Source: Tuwongella immobilis (GTDB lineage: Bacteria; Planctomycetota; Planctomycetia; Gemmatales; Gemmataceae). From it: a DNA stretch of 64,000 nt. The notes under the pieces are model-generated. The model saw only the letters and a program-made list of their open reading frames with translations, was not told the DNA's origin and searched no databases. A program made the position numbers and the translations under genes. The DNA lies in contig NZ_LR593887.1 in assembly GCF_901538355.1 (NCBI RefSeq), positions 6,486,920 to 6,550,919 of the forward strand. The letters are read 5' to 3'. Shown here in pieces: positions 8,297 through 17,525 of this stretch; within the stretch, counting starts at the first letter, position 1; each line of letters opens with the position of its first letter.

Positions 8297-9447
8297 AATC
8301 GCTCATTCACTCGCCGGCGGATCTCACGCCGACTACCACGTGGCAAGAAACCGTTTGGGCCTGGACCAGCGAGGAATCGCTGATCGACCATACCACCAAA
8401 GCGCGGCTCTGCTCCGCAGTGCTTCTGCCGTTCCAGAATGGCCAGCCGGATTGGGATAGCCTGATTTCCAGCATTGCCTGGATGCAATCGGCAGCGGATC
8501 ATTACGGCGTAGAACTGGTGCCGGTGCTCAATGCCGATACTGGGTACATCTTCGACCTGGATGATGCGCTCTATGCCGAAGTCCTGCGGCGATTTCGGGC
8601 GGCGTTCCCGCAGATGAAATTCATCGCCGGGGTCACCGCTCGCGGGGCAGCGAACGACTCGGAATTCCGGGCCGAACGCTATCGGCCGCTGTTGGATATT
8701 GTCCAGGAACATGACCATTGCGAAGTCATGCTCATGACCTCGCGGTGGCTCAATTCGCTGGATCCGCAGCGTCGGCGCGATGGCTACTTTACCATTGCCG
8801 AATGGCTGGTGCGGCCAGGAATCGTCCACGCCCTAGAACCATCGTTCGTGCCGTGGGCGACCCCGTTTGAACCGTGGTTGCTGTGGGAATTGGCCAATCA
8901 TCCGAAGTTTGTCGGCGGCAAAATTAGCACGCTGGATGAGCCGCATTTCCTGTATTGGGCCGCGATGGTTCGCGATCAGCAATTGGCCTTCGCGCCGCAT
9001 TCGGGAGATGATTTCGGGATCGCAACCGCGATTAAACTGGGGCTGCCGCTGCTGATTGGGGCGGCGAGTAGTGCGGCGCCGCTGATTTGTGCCGCCAAGG
9101 ATATGTGGCTGTTCGATGATGCCCCGGCCAAACGCTATCCCACGCCGTTGGCCGCCGCCGGTCTCGGGGCCGGGCGATTCGATCTCCGCGTGACCAAACT
9201 GTTCGAGGCGTTCCAATCGCTGGAAGATGCCGTCTTTCGGCTGGATACCAACGGCAGCGCGGCGGCGTACAAGCATAGCACGGCGCATCTGCTGCACGCA
9301 CTCGGGGTGATTGCCGCGCCAGAAGCCCATCCCCATTGTGCGGATCGTCGCGGCCCGGATGAGGCGGCCCGCATGCACGAGGCGATGCTGCGGGCAATTC
9401 GCATGGCGGAACGGCTGAACATTCCGGGATTCTCGCGGCCACAATAA
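8293..9447 (+). CDS. DapA-like class I aldolase family protein (DUF993-like)
   Basis: This 384-aa protein has the layout of a dihydrodipicolinate synthase/N-acetylneuraminate lyase TIM barrel: an N-terminal strand with AVLLPFQNGQPDWDSLISSI, a middle VMLMTSRWLNSLDP, and a candidate Schiff-base Lys in KFVGGKISTLDEPHF (about residue 208). The length and wording resemble the DUF993 group of DapA-like proteins, which I recall beside TIM-barrel isomerases and Gfo/Idh enzymes; treat that as recollection. The GTG start at 8293 overlaps the upstream stop in GTGA. Its likely role is retro-aldol or dehydratase cleavage of the acid made by the two upstream enzymes. Confidence 0.78.
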   Translation: MKSLIHSPADLTPTTTWQETVWAWTSEESLIDHTTKARLCSAVLLPFQNGQPDWDSLISSIAWMQSAADHYGVELVPVLNADTGYIFDLDDALYAEVLRRFRAAFPQMKFIAGVTARGAANDSEFRAERYRPLLDIVQEHDHCEVMLMTSRWLNSLDPQRRRDGYFTIAEWLVRPGIVHALEPSFVPWATPFEPWLLWELANHPKFVGGKISTLDEPHFLYWAAMVRDQQLAFAPHSGDDFGIATAIKLGLPLLIGAASSAAPLICAAKDMWLFDDAPAKRYPTPLAAAGLGAGRFDLRVTKLFEAFQSLEDAVFRLDTNGSAAAYKHSTAHLLHALGVIAAPEAHPHCADRRGPDEAARMHEAMLRAIRMAERLNIPGFSRPQ

Positions 9448-9564
9448 CGGCGATGTGTGAGCGTGGCGTGGGAGCGTCCGCACTCCGCGATTGCGCCCCA
9501 CTCGGCGGATCGCGGAGAATCGCGGAAAATCCCCCCACAGCGCGAATCGGACTCAATCGGAAGA

Positions 9565-10980
9565 TTACCCAGCCGATGGGGTCAGCGAATCGGCAATGCG
9601 GTGGGCGAGCAGTTCCGCCTGTTCCGTGCAATCATTCATGGCCACGCCATAGAGAATATTGCCACCCAGGAACAAACCGGGCAGTTGCACCAATCGCATC
9701 TCCACCCGCTGCACCCGCTGATGATGGCCGATGAAATACTGCGGAATCGCCTTGGGCCACCGCACAATGTGGTGATGCACCGGCTCACCGGTCACGCCCA
9801 TGGCCACGGTCATTTCCGCATGCACGGCCCGCAACAGTTGCTCGTTCGACCAATCGAGCATCTCCCCACGATGCCAGCCGCCACACAGCGCCCGCCACAT
9901 CACCAGCCCATCGGGAGCGCGATCGGGGAAAATCGACGAACACCACTGCACGCCCAGGACATCGCGTCGGGTCCGCTGCGGGGCAATGTAGCCAAATCCG
10001 TCCAGATCCGCACGCGGGACATCCGCCCGACGATACGCGAGCGCCACCACCGCAATGCGCGTGTAGGCAATGCTGTCCAATTCGTGGGCCAACGGCTCAT
10101 CCACATCGGCCAGCAATCGCGCCGAAATGTATGCCGGGCATGTGGGAATCACGACATCGGCCTGCCATTGCTCACCGCCTTCGCCGTCGATCAGCCAGCG
10201 TGCCCCGTCGGAGGTGGCGGGATCGGCCCGGCGGATGCGTCGCACACCGATGCCGCCAACGTAGGTGCCCCGAAATTGCTCGTGGAGGGTTTCGACGAGC
10301 AATCGCAATCCCGGTCGAAACGACCACATGCGTTGCGGCTGCGGGGTTTCGCCACGGGCTTGAGCGGCCTTGCGACGGACTTTGGCGGCGGCGAACACGC
10401 CTTTGATGACGCTGCCGAATTCGCGTTCGAATTGGGCCAATCGCGGAAAACAGGATCGAATGCTGAGCAATTCCGGATCGCCGCCGTGAATGCCGGTCAC
10501 GAGCGCATCGGCGAAGATCTCCGCAGATTCGCGGCCGGCCCGTCGGGTGGCGAACGCCGCGATCGATTCATCCTCGGGAATCGGCGAGGGGGGTTTGCGA
10601 AATTGTTCGAGCGCGAATGCGAGTTTCCCCCGCCAGCTCATCAAGGGCGAGCGGAGGAACGGCATCAATCCGCCGGGGAGTTTTTGCAGCTGATCGCGGA
10701 GGTAGACATAGCGGTTTTTGCGGGAGCCTTCGCTGGCCGCCAGCAATTGATCACCCAATCCCAGGTCGCGACACAACTGCATGGTGGATGGTTTCGAATC
10801 GAGAAAGCCATTGGGCCCCTCTTCGATTTGAAAGCCGTTCTGCCGAGCGGTCCAGATGTTGCCCCCGGGCCGATTTCGCGGCTCGATGAGCGTGATCGCC
10901 GCGTGGGGCAGCCGTTGTTGGAGCCGGTACGCCAGCGCCAACCCCGACAGCCCCGCCCCCAAAATGACAATCCGCGCCAT
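9565..10980 (-). CDS. hemG: Oxygen-dependent protoporphyrinogen/coproporphyrinogen oxidase (HemY-type)
   Basis: This 471-aa FAD-dependent oxidase acts late in haem synthesis, oxidising a porphyrinogen to a porphyrin. The FAD dinucleotide-binding motif IVILGAGLSGLALAYRLQ is at the N-terminus, followed by LIEPRNRPGGNIWT. The C-terminal FAD contact region contains GVTGEPVHHHIVRWPKAIPQ and the closing motif LFLGGNILYGVAMNDC. The length is typical of the HemY group (about 450-480 aa). It starts 9 bp after the terC stop, so the two are probably one transcript. Whether it works on proto- or coproporphyrinogen cannot be decided from the window; other authors use the symbol hemY. Confidence 0.9.
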   Translation of the reverse strand: MARIVILGAGLSGLALAYRLQQRLPHAAITLIEPRNRPGGNIWTARQNGFQIEEGPNGFLDSKPSTMQLCRDLGLGDQLLAASEGSRKNRYVYLRDQLQKLPGGLMPFLRSPLMSWRGKLAFALEQFRKPPSPIPEDESIAAFATRRAGRESAEIFADALVTGIHGGDPELLSIRSCFPRLAQFEREFGSVIKGVFAAAKVRRKAAQARGETPQPQRMWSFRPGLRLLVETLHEQFRGTYVGGIGVRRIRRADPATSDGARWLIDGEGGEQWQADVVIPTCPAYISARLLADVDEPLAHELDSIAYTRIAVVALAYRRADVPRADLDGFGYIAPQRTRRDVLGVQWCSSIFPDRAPDGLVMWRALCGGWHRGEMLDWSNEQLLRAVHAEMTVAMGVTGEPVHHHIVRWPKAIPQYFIGHHQRVQRVEMRLVQLPGLFLGGNILYGVAMNDCTEQAELLAHRIADSLTPSAG

Positions 10981-10989
10981 ACCCCGTCC

Positions 10990-11847
10990 TCAACGCGATT
11001 TATTGCGGCCCAATTTCTCGGCCCGCTTGCGATCGATCGGCCGCATTCCCGCCGACTTCGGCAGCATGTCGCTGGGCATGTGCTTGCCATGCAGCGCCAC
11101 CGGCTCATCGGCCTTCTTGCGCAACCGCATATTCAGCAGTTCCACCACCACGGCAAATGCCATCGCAAAATAAATGTAGCCTTTGTTCATGTGCTGTCCG
11201 AATCCCTCGGCCATCAACATCGTGCCGATGAGGATCAGAAAGCTCAGTGCCAGAATTTTCAGCGTGGGGTGACGATCGACAAAATCGCTGATGTACCCGG
11301 CAAACGCCAGCATCACACCCACCGAAATAATCATCGCCGACACCATCACCCAGTAATCGCGGGCCATGCCAACCGCGGTGATGACCGAATCGAGCGAAAA
11401 CACGATGTCGATGACCGCAATTTGCGCCAAAATCAGCCCGAAACTCACGGATTTGGGTGCAGTCCCACCCGTCGATTCATGCTCGTCTGGACCTTCCAAC
11501 TTGTGGTGGATTTCGTAGACGCTCTTGCCCACCAGGAACAATCCACCGATGATCATGATGAGATCTTTGCCGGAAATTCCCAGCACTTCTTCGGCATGTT
11601 CGGGGTCGATGTTCAGGAAGGACAATTCCGGCAGCATGAACAACGGCTTGGTCAGCCCCATGATGAAGCTCAGCAACGCCAGCAGCATCAATCGCGTACC
11701 GAGCGCGACCATGAGACCAATTCGCCGAGCGCGTGGCCGTTGGGCTTCCGGCAATCGCCCGGCGACAATGGCGATGAAAATGATATTGTCAATGCCCAGC
11801 ACAATTTCCATCAACGTCAGCGTCACCAACGGCGCGAGCCATTCCAT
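10990..11847 (-). CDS. TerC-family integral membrane protein (putative metal exporter)
   Basis: The protein is 285 aa with about seven membrane helices. TerC signature segments are present: LGIDNIIFIAIVAGRLP near residue 20 and VFSLDSVITAVGMARDYW near 140, each with the paired acidic residues (GIDN, SLDS) thought to bind metal. ATG 11847 was chosen because MEWLAPLVTLTLMEIVLGID is the usual family start and the longer frame adds unrelated sequence. TerC proteins have been linked to tellurium resistance and to Mn efflux or metalation of secreted enzymes. Here it is the first gene of a pair with hemG (9-bp gap). Confidence 0.9.
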   Translation of the reverse strand: MEWLAPLVTLTLMEIVLGIDNIIFIAIVAGRLPEAQRPRARRIGLMVALGTRLMLLALLSFIMGLTKPLFMLPELSFLNIDPEHAEEVLGISGKDLIMIIGGLFLVGKSVYEIHHKLEGPDEHESTGGTAPKSVSFGLILAQIAVIDIVFSLDSVITAVGMARDYWVMVSAMIISVGVMLAFAGYISDFVDRHPTLKILALSFLILIGTMLMAEGFGQHMNKGYIYFAMAFAVVVELLNMRLRKKADEPVALHGKHMPSDMLPKSAGMRPIDRKRAEKLGRNKSR

Positions 11848-11916
11848 AACCCGGTTCCTGTAAGGTGGTATCCCGATCGAATCGCTGCGAACAGTGTAGC
11901 AAGCGGAAAGCACCAC

Positions 11917-11967
11917 GTCCGCAGAGAAGCATCCATGATTTTGAAATCATGCTGCCCCCCTGCGGAC
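11917..11967 (-). terminator. Nested hairpin downstream of the 909-aa propeller gene
   Basis: Perfect 8-bp outer arms GTCCGCAG (11917-11924) and CTGCGGAC (11960-11967) enclose a second perfect hairpin, CATGATTT/AAATCATG (11934-11941 and 11944-11951, 2-nt gap). It lies 33 bp past the minus-strand stop at 12001. No clean U-tract follows, so it may be a 3' stabilising stem rather than an intrinsic terminator. Confidence 0.45.
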
Positions 11968-12000
11968 ATGCGAAATCGGCGCTGGCGACGCGGCCCGAAA

Positions 12001-14730
12001 TTAGCCGACGTAGACGCCCGCTTGCAGAATCAGATTGCTAAACACGGGTTGCGATTGTTGCAGCGGCGGTTCGCCTTGGCCGCTGATGGGGAAATTCGCC
12101 CCCAGATAGGTCCGCAGTTCGCCCGGCTGCCCTTCGCCCGACGCCACGACCAGATCCGCAAAGTTGTCGAAATCGATCTGCTTGGCCGCGAGACGAATCC
12201 CGCCACGCGAATTGACATTGCCCGCGAAGAAATTCGCCAGCGGTGCGTTGATCGCCGCGTCGTAATTTCCGTTGGTCAGAATCGTCAGCGAATCGAGAAT
12301 CAGCACGCGCGGCCCGCCACCGGGACCACCGCCGAAGGCCATATCCGCAAAGCCATCCGCATTGAAATCGCCCACGGTAACGAACACCCCGTTGCGGAGC
12401 GTTTGCTCGAAGACGAACGAATCGGGAATGATCTTGTCTGCGTTCGCGCCATTGGTTCCGGCCAACACTCGGACACCGTTGAACAGCGCCACCCGCGGGC
12501 CGCCACCGAAGCCCGCCGCCACCACCAAATCCTGGATGCCGTCGCCGTTGACATCGCCGACCGCCACCCGAGCGCCGCCGCGGAAATTCGGATCGTCGAT
12601 GCCGAAGAAATCGGCGATGCGGTCAAACCCCGCACCGTTGTACCGCAATACGACAATCCGCCCGCCGCCACCTTGATCCGGCGAGATGACGATTTCGGCA
12701 AAGCCATCGCCGTCAATGTCGCCCGCCGCCAGGAAGACGCCGCCGAGGAAGCTCGCTTCGTAAACCGTTTCGCTCAATTGGGTTCCGCTCGCCGACAGCG
12801 TCACGGTAATCAGCGAGCCGTTGCCCGGCCCGACGCCGTAGATGATGTCCTCGACACCGTCGCCGTCAATGTCGCCCACCGCCGTTCGCACTTCGCCGGG
12901 CACCGTGAACGGCTCAAATTGCGCTCCCAATGTCTGGAGATTGAGCGCGGCGTTGTAGGTGTAGGCTTGCGTGCTGCCCGACGAAATCCCCGACGCCACC
13001 GTCGTGGTGGTCAATTGCAACGGCAGCGGCAAATTGCTGCTGGTCGTGAAGATATTCGTCACATTGCCAATAATCGAGCTGGGATCAACATTTGTGGCGC
13101 CGCTGGAAAATGCGATCAGCGAGCCATCGCCGGCAATCCGCCCCGAGCCGCTGGCGCTATTCCCCGCGATTCGCCCCGCCGGATTGGCGCTGACAATGCC
13201 GGTGCGGCGGAACACGCGATCGAATTGGAAGACATCATCGACACCGTTGTTGTCCACCACGCCGACAATCAGATTGGCGGAAGCGGTTTGGAACAGTACT
13301 CGGGTGCCATCGTCGCTGAGATCGGACAGGAAGGCGGCCGCGCCACCGCTGAAGCCATCGGTCCCAGCGCTCATCAGATCGGTAAACGGCGTGCCAGGGG
13401 TGAAATCGCGGACATACACATCCGTCAGGCCGTTGGTATCCACCGTCGGCACCAGATCGCTGGCAAGCGACTCAAACACCACCACGCGACCATCGCTACT
13501 GATCAGATACGCACCCGGATTGAGCACATCATTGCTGCCCGCCGCGTTGGTGGTGCCTTCAATGGCGTTCACCAGCGTCGTCGCCCCGGTGCCGAAGAAT
13601 CCCGTGCGACGATAGAGCGAATTTCCGGTGCCGTTCGCCTTGAAATTCGGGACCAATTGCAGATCATTCACTAACCCGGTGGGATCGCCCTGGGCATTGC
13701 TCAGGAAGACAACCGTGCTGCCATCCGCACTGATGACCGCATTGCCGGCTTCTTGCCCGATGACTGCCCCGGCGGCGTTAATCGGCGAAGTCACCGAGAC
13801 GCTGACCAGTTCCAACCCCGTGGCGATGGGTCGGCTGAGATCGCGCAGAAACACGTCCAGCGTTGCCGTCACCGCAGGCTGGTCGATGGTGCCCGCAATC
13901 AGCGTGGCGGAATCAACCTTCGTGAAAAAGGCAAAGCGGTTGCCGTCGTTGCTCATCCATTGGCTGCCCACTTGGACGAACACATCGTCGGAGAAGCCGA
14001 TCATAAACGTCGGATTCGCAGAGGATTGCGTCACCGGCGTGGTCGCCGCCCCGCCCGCATTCACCGCGTTGAGATTGCGAACAAACACGTCTTGCGTGCT
14101 GGGATCATCCGTCAGCACAATGCTGGTAATCTGGTTATTTTCGACATTGCTGACGAACGCAACCTTGGAGCCATCTGCGCTAATCTGCGGAGCGTTGGAG
14201 ATCGCATTCACGATGGAACCAATCGCCAACGTATTGCCATCGCCGCTATTGCGAGCGCTAACGAGGACGTTCGACTTCGTCGCCGCCGACCAGCGGAACA
14301 CATCCGGCGTGTTCGCGAGATCGATTTGGGCTGCGTCTCCGGTCACGGCGTCGGCATTGGTTTTGCTCACCCAGGCGACGAAATTGCCATCCGCACTCAG
14401 CACCGCGCTGCCACCATCGGAATTGTCGAACCCCAGCGCCAATCCGCCCGGTGTGCGCGACACCAGGAAGGTTTGGCTAGTCGTCAGATCGCGGTAGAAG
14501 AGATCTTCCGCCCCATTGCCATCCGCAACCCCGGCGGCCAAGTTATTCGCCGTGCTGGTGAACAGCAACTTGGTGCCGTCCGCGCTCACATCAATGACGC
14601 TCAGGCTATTGCCATCGGGAGCGGTCCCCGCCGGAAGTCCCGGCGTGGCCAAAAACGCGGGCGTATCCCGAGTTTCCAGGCGTTCCAGCGACCAGCGTTG
14701 CCGATTATTCGTCGAATTGCGCTTACCCAT
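12001..14730 (-). CDS. Secreted double beta-propeller protein (TolB-like plus FG-GAP/VCBS repeats)
   Basis: The protein is 909 aa. The N-terminus is MGKRNSTNNRQRWSLERLET followed by RDTPAF, the planctomycete S-L-E-x-R-x-x-x-P-A type leader without a hydrophobic core. Residues about 40-590 hold WD40/TolB-like blades with the recurring pattern S-x-D-G-x-x-V-x-F-x-S (ISADGSKVAFVSN, ISADGSTVVFLSN, ISSDGRVVVFESL, LSDDGTRVLFQTA). Residues about 600-909 are FG-GAP/VCBS repeats with Ca-binding loops (GDIDGDGVED, GDVNGDGIQD, GDFNADGFAD) and the phrase AGFGGGPRVALFNG, also found in the other two propeller genes. It ends LQAGVYVG, half a repeat. GAGG lies 8 nt before the ATG. It is 64 bp downstream of the cytochrome gene and may be co-transcribed with it. 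Function unknown; extracellular binding is likely. Confidence 0.88.
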   Translation of the reverse strand: MGKRNSTNNRQRWSLERLETRDTPAFLATPGLPAGTAPDGNSLSVIDVSADGTKLLFTSTANNLAAGVADGNGAEDLFYRDLTTSQTFLVSRTPGGLALGFDNSDGGSAVLSADGNFVAWVSKTNADAVTGDAAQIDLANTPDVFRWSAATKSNVLVSARNSGDGNTLAIGSIVNAISNAPQISADGSKVAFVSNVENNQITSIVLTDDPSTQDVFVRNLNAVNAGGAATTPVTQSSANPTFMIGFSDDVFVQVGSQWMSNDGNRFAFFTKVDSATLIAGTIDQPAVTATLDVFLRDLSRPIATGLELVSVSVTSPINAAGAVIGQEAGNAVISADGSTVVFLSNAQGDPTGLVNDLQLVPNFKANGTGNSLYRRTGFFGTGATTLVNAIEGTTNAAGSNDVLNPGAYLISSDGRVVVFESLASDLVPTVDTNGLTDVYVRDFTPGTPFTDLMSAGTDGFSGGAAAFLSDLSDDGTRVLFQTASANLIVGVVDNNGVDDVFQFDRVFRRTGIVSANPAGRIAGNSASGSGRIAGDGSLIAFSSGATNVDPSSIIGNVTNIFTTSSNLPLPLQLTTTTVASGISSGSTQAYTYNAALNLQTLGAQFEPFTVPGEVRTAVGDIDGDGVEDIIYGVGPGNGSLITVTLSASGTQLSETVYEASFLGGVFLAAGDIDGDGFAEIVISPDQGGGGRIVVLRYNGAGFDRIADFFGIDDPNFRGGARVAVGDVNGDGIQDLVVAAGFGGGPRVALFNGVRVLAGTNGANADKIIPDSFVFEQTLRNGVFVTVGDFNADGFADMAFGGGPGGGPRVLILDSLTILTNGNYDAAINAPLANFFAGNVNSRGGIRLAAKQIDFDNFADLVVASGEGQPGELRTYLGANFPISGQGEPPLQQSQPVFSNLILQAGVYVG

Positions 14731-14794
14731 CGAATCAACCTCGGAGAGTGGGGATTGTACCTTCTCGATTCGTCATTGCGTCTTCAGGAGCCGC

Positions 14795-16375
14795 TCACGG
14801 CGTTTTCGCTGGCGGGGGTTGAGCGGCATCAACCCAAAATTCCAACGCATGCTTCACGATGCCATGCGGATCGAACATCGTGCCCAGAGTTCCCTGCGGT
14901 CGCAAGCGATCGCTGGGGAAACTGTGCACCAATCGCTCAATGGGGAACCGCGCCGCTCCATTGGAATAGATGATTCCCGTGGGCAACGGCGATTCGCTGG
15001 CCCAGACCATCGCCCGTTCGCGGCCGGGAGTGTCGCCCGCTTCGTGGGCCATTCCGCCTGGCGCGGGCACCTGCCGACTTTGCCCCTTGACCACCCGCGA
15101 ATCGGTCGTCGAAAAATCGACCGTGCGAATGCGGCCATCGGCCAAATGTCGCGCCACCGTCACATGCACCGTTCGCGTGGTTTCGATCCAGAATCCCAGT
15201 CGCTTCTCGCCGGATTTCCAGCGATCCATCACCCGATTGGTCAGGGCATCTTTCAGCGACCACACCAACTGAAACCGCGCTCGCGGGGATTGCCAACGCG
15301 GTTGACTGAGTGCATCAATCGGCGGCAGATACAAGCGTTTGCTCGTGGGCTGCATCGCGAAATCTGGTGGGGCTTCCGCCATGGCCACATCCACGCTCGG
15401 CACCGGTCGCAAGGTCGGCGGCGCAAGGCCAATCGCTTGACGAAGTTCCTCGCGGAAGCTCGGTTGTTGCAAATGATTCAACACCCAATCGCCGCGAAGA
15501 TACGGCACCGGTCGCACCTGTGCCAAGGGTCGTAGCCAGGTATCCACCAGTTCGGATGTCACGGGCAGATCAAAATCCAATTCCGTGTGCGGATATTCCA
15601 GCAGCAGCAAATCGAACGCAGCCAACGCTTTCGGGGAATCCGCCGGGAGATTGGCCAACGGCTTGCCATCCGCATCGCGGGGAAACAATCGCGGAGTCAG
15701 CCAGCCCATCGCCGCTGCGGGCAATCGGAAAATCGTCTGACTCGCATCAATGGCCACGAATTCGATTTCCGCATCGGCGGAGAAGGGTCGCAGTTCCCGC
15801 TGCAACGCGGCTCGCAGCGCGGCGAGATTGGGCAGCGTCCCACCGGCGGCCCGGTCGCGATCCGCCAATTCCACGCGATCCGCCAAACTGAGATAGCGCA
15901 CCGCCTTGGGATCGGGCTGCTGGCGGAGATCCCGCAAAATCGCCGTCAATCGGTAGGCTTCATCGTACCGGGCCGGATACGCCCCCGCCCCGTCTCGAAT
16001 CCAATCGCGCACCAGGGCAATTTCTGCGGCAGTGGGGCGTGGCCGACCGGCCGGAGGCATCGACCCATCTTCCAGCAGGTCCAGCAGTTGCGATTGCTCC
16101 GGTCGCTTGGGTGTGACCAATGCGCGGGGAAAATCGCTCCCCGTGAGTTGGGCATAATCCATCACGTTCAGCGTGGATTGTCCTTGACCATTGTGACAAG
16201 CATTGCAATAGCGTTGGAAAATGGCGCGGACTTGGAGCGTGCGATCCGCCTGACTGACGACTGCGGGTGTGCCAACGGGTGTGCCAGTGGGCGCGGCTGC
16301 GGGTGATCCCGCCAAGAGCCATCCCCACACGATTGCCAGCACGCATCCGATCAGCCCGTACCGCGGGACTTTCAT
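14795..16375 (-). CDS. Secreted mono-haem c-type cytochrome domain protein (planctomycete type)
   Basis: The protein is 526 aa from the preferred start MKVPRYGLIGCVLAIVWGWL, a signal peptide ending near GSPAAA. A single haem motif CNACH is at residues 57-61, in the context RAIFQRYCNACHNGQG, and Met in DGSMPPAGRP (about 105) is a candidate axial ligand, as in Planctomycete cytochrome C domains. The remaining about 400 residues have no recognisable PSD1 or DUF1592-type partner domain and match nothing I know. An alternative start lies at 16402 (MPILCEF), but the signal peptide argues for 16375. It is followed after 64 bp by the 909-aa propeller gene. Periplasmic electron transfer or a structural haem role is possible. 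Confidence 0.8.
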   Translation of the reverse strand: MKVPRYGLIGCVLAIVWGWLLAGSPAAAPTGTPVGTPAVVSQADRTLQVRAIFQRYCNACHNGQGQSTLNVMDYAQLTGSDFPRALVTPKRPEQSQLLDLLEDGSMPPAGRPRPTAAEIALVRDWIRDGAGAYPARYDEAYRLTAILRDLRQQPDPKAVRYLSLADRVELADRDRAAGGTLPNLAALRAALQRELRPFSADAEIEFVAIDASQTIFRLPAAAMGWLTPRLFPRDADGKPLANLPADSPKALAAFDLLLLEYPHTELDFDLPVTSELVDTWLRPLAQVRPVPYLRGDWVLNHLQQPSFREELRQAIGLAPPTLRPVPSVDVAMAEAPPDFAMQPTSKRLYLPPIDALSQPRWQSPRARFQLVWSLKDALTNRVMDRWKSGEKRLGFWIETTRTVHVTVARHLADGRIRTVDFSTTDSRVVKGQSRQVPAPGGMAHEAGDTPGRERAMVWASESPLPTGIIYSNGAARFPIERLVHSFPSDRLRPQGTLGTMFDPHGIVKHALEFWVDAAQPPPAKTP

Positions 16376-16731
16376 GAGGCGGAATTCGCAGAGAATTGGC
16401 ATTCCACCCATCACGGCCTACTCCTGGCACCATTGCGTGGGGGCATCCCGACGGATGTTCCACAAACAATTCGGGGATGGGAGATTACGCATCACATAGT
16501 TTACGCAGAATACGGCATCTTGGCCAGTTTACCCATCCTAATTGCAATCGCTCTCGGAATGAAACACGCCGTCGCACCAAACTTGCACGCATCGGCCCCA
16601 TTTTCCGCCGCAGCATCCGAATCCGACAGCGCGACCGGTCGCCCATCGGTCCGGCATCGCTCCCACGGAACGGACCGAATTTCTGCCAGCTTATTCGATT
16701 TTCGAGCGAATCGCGGACACAGTCGGAATTC
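16376..16731. other. Gene-free stretch between the cytochrome and sigma factor genes
   Basis: These 356 bp separate two minus-strand genes. No open frame here has convincing codon use or homology. It probably holds the promoter of the cytochrome-propeller pair and the 3' end of the sigma transcript; I could not identify either with confidence. Confidence 0.4.
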
Positions 16732-17325
16732 CTAGCTGGGCAAATGGCCGGAATCGGTCAGCGCCACGGTGCGGATTCGCTCCAACACACGGCGGACTTT
16801 GCGATCGTAGGTGCCCAATTTCTCGGCGATTTCCTCGCTGGAGTGCCCCTGCATCTTCAGCTCCAAAATCTGCCGATCCAACGGCTTGAGCTGTGCGAAG
16901 AAGAATTCCAACTGATCCATGAACGCCACAATGGTTTCTGGCGATGGTTCTTCGTCCAACACTTGGGCGAGTTGTTCTTGGGTGTGATCGGTCTGCGCGG
17001 TCTCCAGGCTGGGATCGCGCTTGGCCGCCTTGTGGAATGCCACCTGACGCAGGGTCTTATGCACGGTGATCCGCACGAGCAACTTCATGAGATCGTCTTG
17101 ATCGTCGATCACGAACTGATCGTTTTTGAGTCGCTCGAAAAACGTCCGAAACACGGATTGGACAATATCTTCGGGATCGACGCGGCTGGCCAAACGCTGA
17201 CTAATTCGCCGCCGAGCCAGAACGAGCAATCGCTCGACAAAGCGATCGAACAGAATCCGTGCGGCTTCTTCGTCGCCGTTGCGACAGCGTTCGACAAGGT
17301 CTTGGTCGGGGGTCGGGTCCGCCAT
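16732..17325 (-). CDS. ECF-type RNA polymerase sigma factor
   Basis: The protein is 197 aa. Region 2 contains RFVERLLVLARRRISQRLAS and VDPEDIVQSVFRTFFERLKN, and region 4 contains LKPLDRQILELKMQGHSSEE then KLGTYDRKVRRVLERIRTVA. The phrase DPEDIVQSVFRTFF is characteristic of planctomycete-expanded ECF groups. Between the two regions it has an acidic linker (QTDHTQEQLAQVLDEEPSPE). No anti-sigma factor or kinase is adjacent. It is divergent from the DNA exonuclease gene (200-bp gap) and upstream of the cytochrome gene on the same strand, with a 356-bp gap. Confidence 0.88.
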   Translation of the reverse strand: MADPTPDQDLVERCRNGDEEAARILFDRFVERLLVLARRRISQRLASRVDPEDIVQSVFRTFFERLKNDQFVIDDQDDLMKLLVRITVHKTLRQVAFHKAAKRDPSLETAQTDHTQEQLAQVLDEEPSPETIVAFMDQLEFFFAQLKPLDRQILELKMQGHSSEEIAEKLGTYDRKVRRVLERIRTVALTDSGHLPS

Positions 17326-17511
17326 GAATTGCGTCCTTCGCTGAGCCTGGGGTGCGAACGAGGCCGAAAGCCAATCTTATCCGGTTCCCCGCGCTACGTC
17401 AAAAATCTTCACGCCAATCTCAATCGCACTGCCGCTAGAATTCCACTGCCAGTTCCATTGCGAATTCCGCCGGGTCGCCCATTTCAGCGGAAATTCCCGT
17501 CGCGATCCGCC

Positions 17512-17517
17512 TACAAT
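17512..17517 (+). promoter_or_regulatory. Possible -10 box of a leaderless transcript
   Basis: TACAAT lies only 8 nt before the exonuclease ATG (17526) and no good Shine-Dalgarno intervenes (CGAGACGT). A start site about 7 nt downstream would coincide with the ATG. The -35 region is poor, so this is tentative. Confidence 0.3.
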
Positions 17518-17525
17518 CGAGACGT

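Noticed and set aside
9457-13674. A 1405-codon open frame on the plus strand
   Set aside because: It runs antisense across hemG, terC and the 909-aa propeller gene, all with clear family motifs. Its product is low-complexity and rich in His, Arg and Gln; it follows from codon bias.
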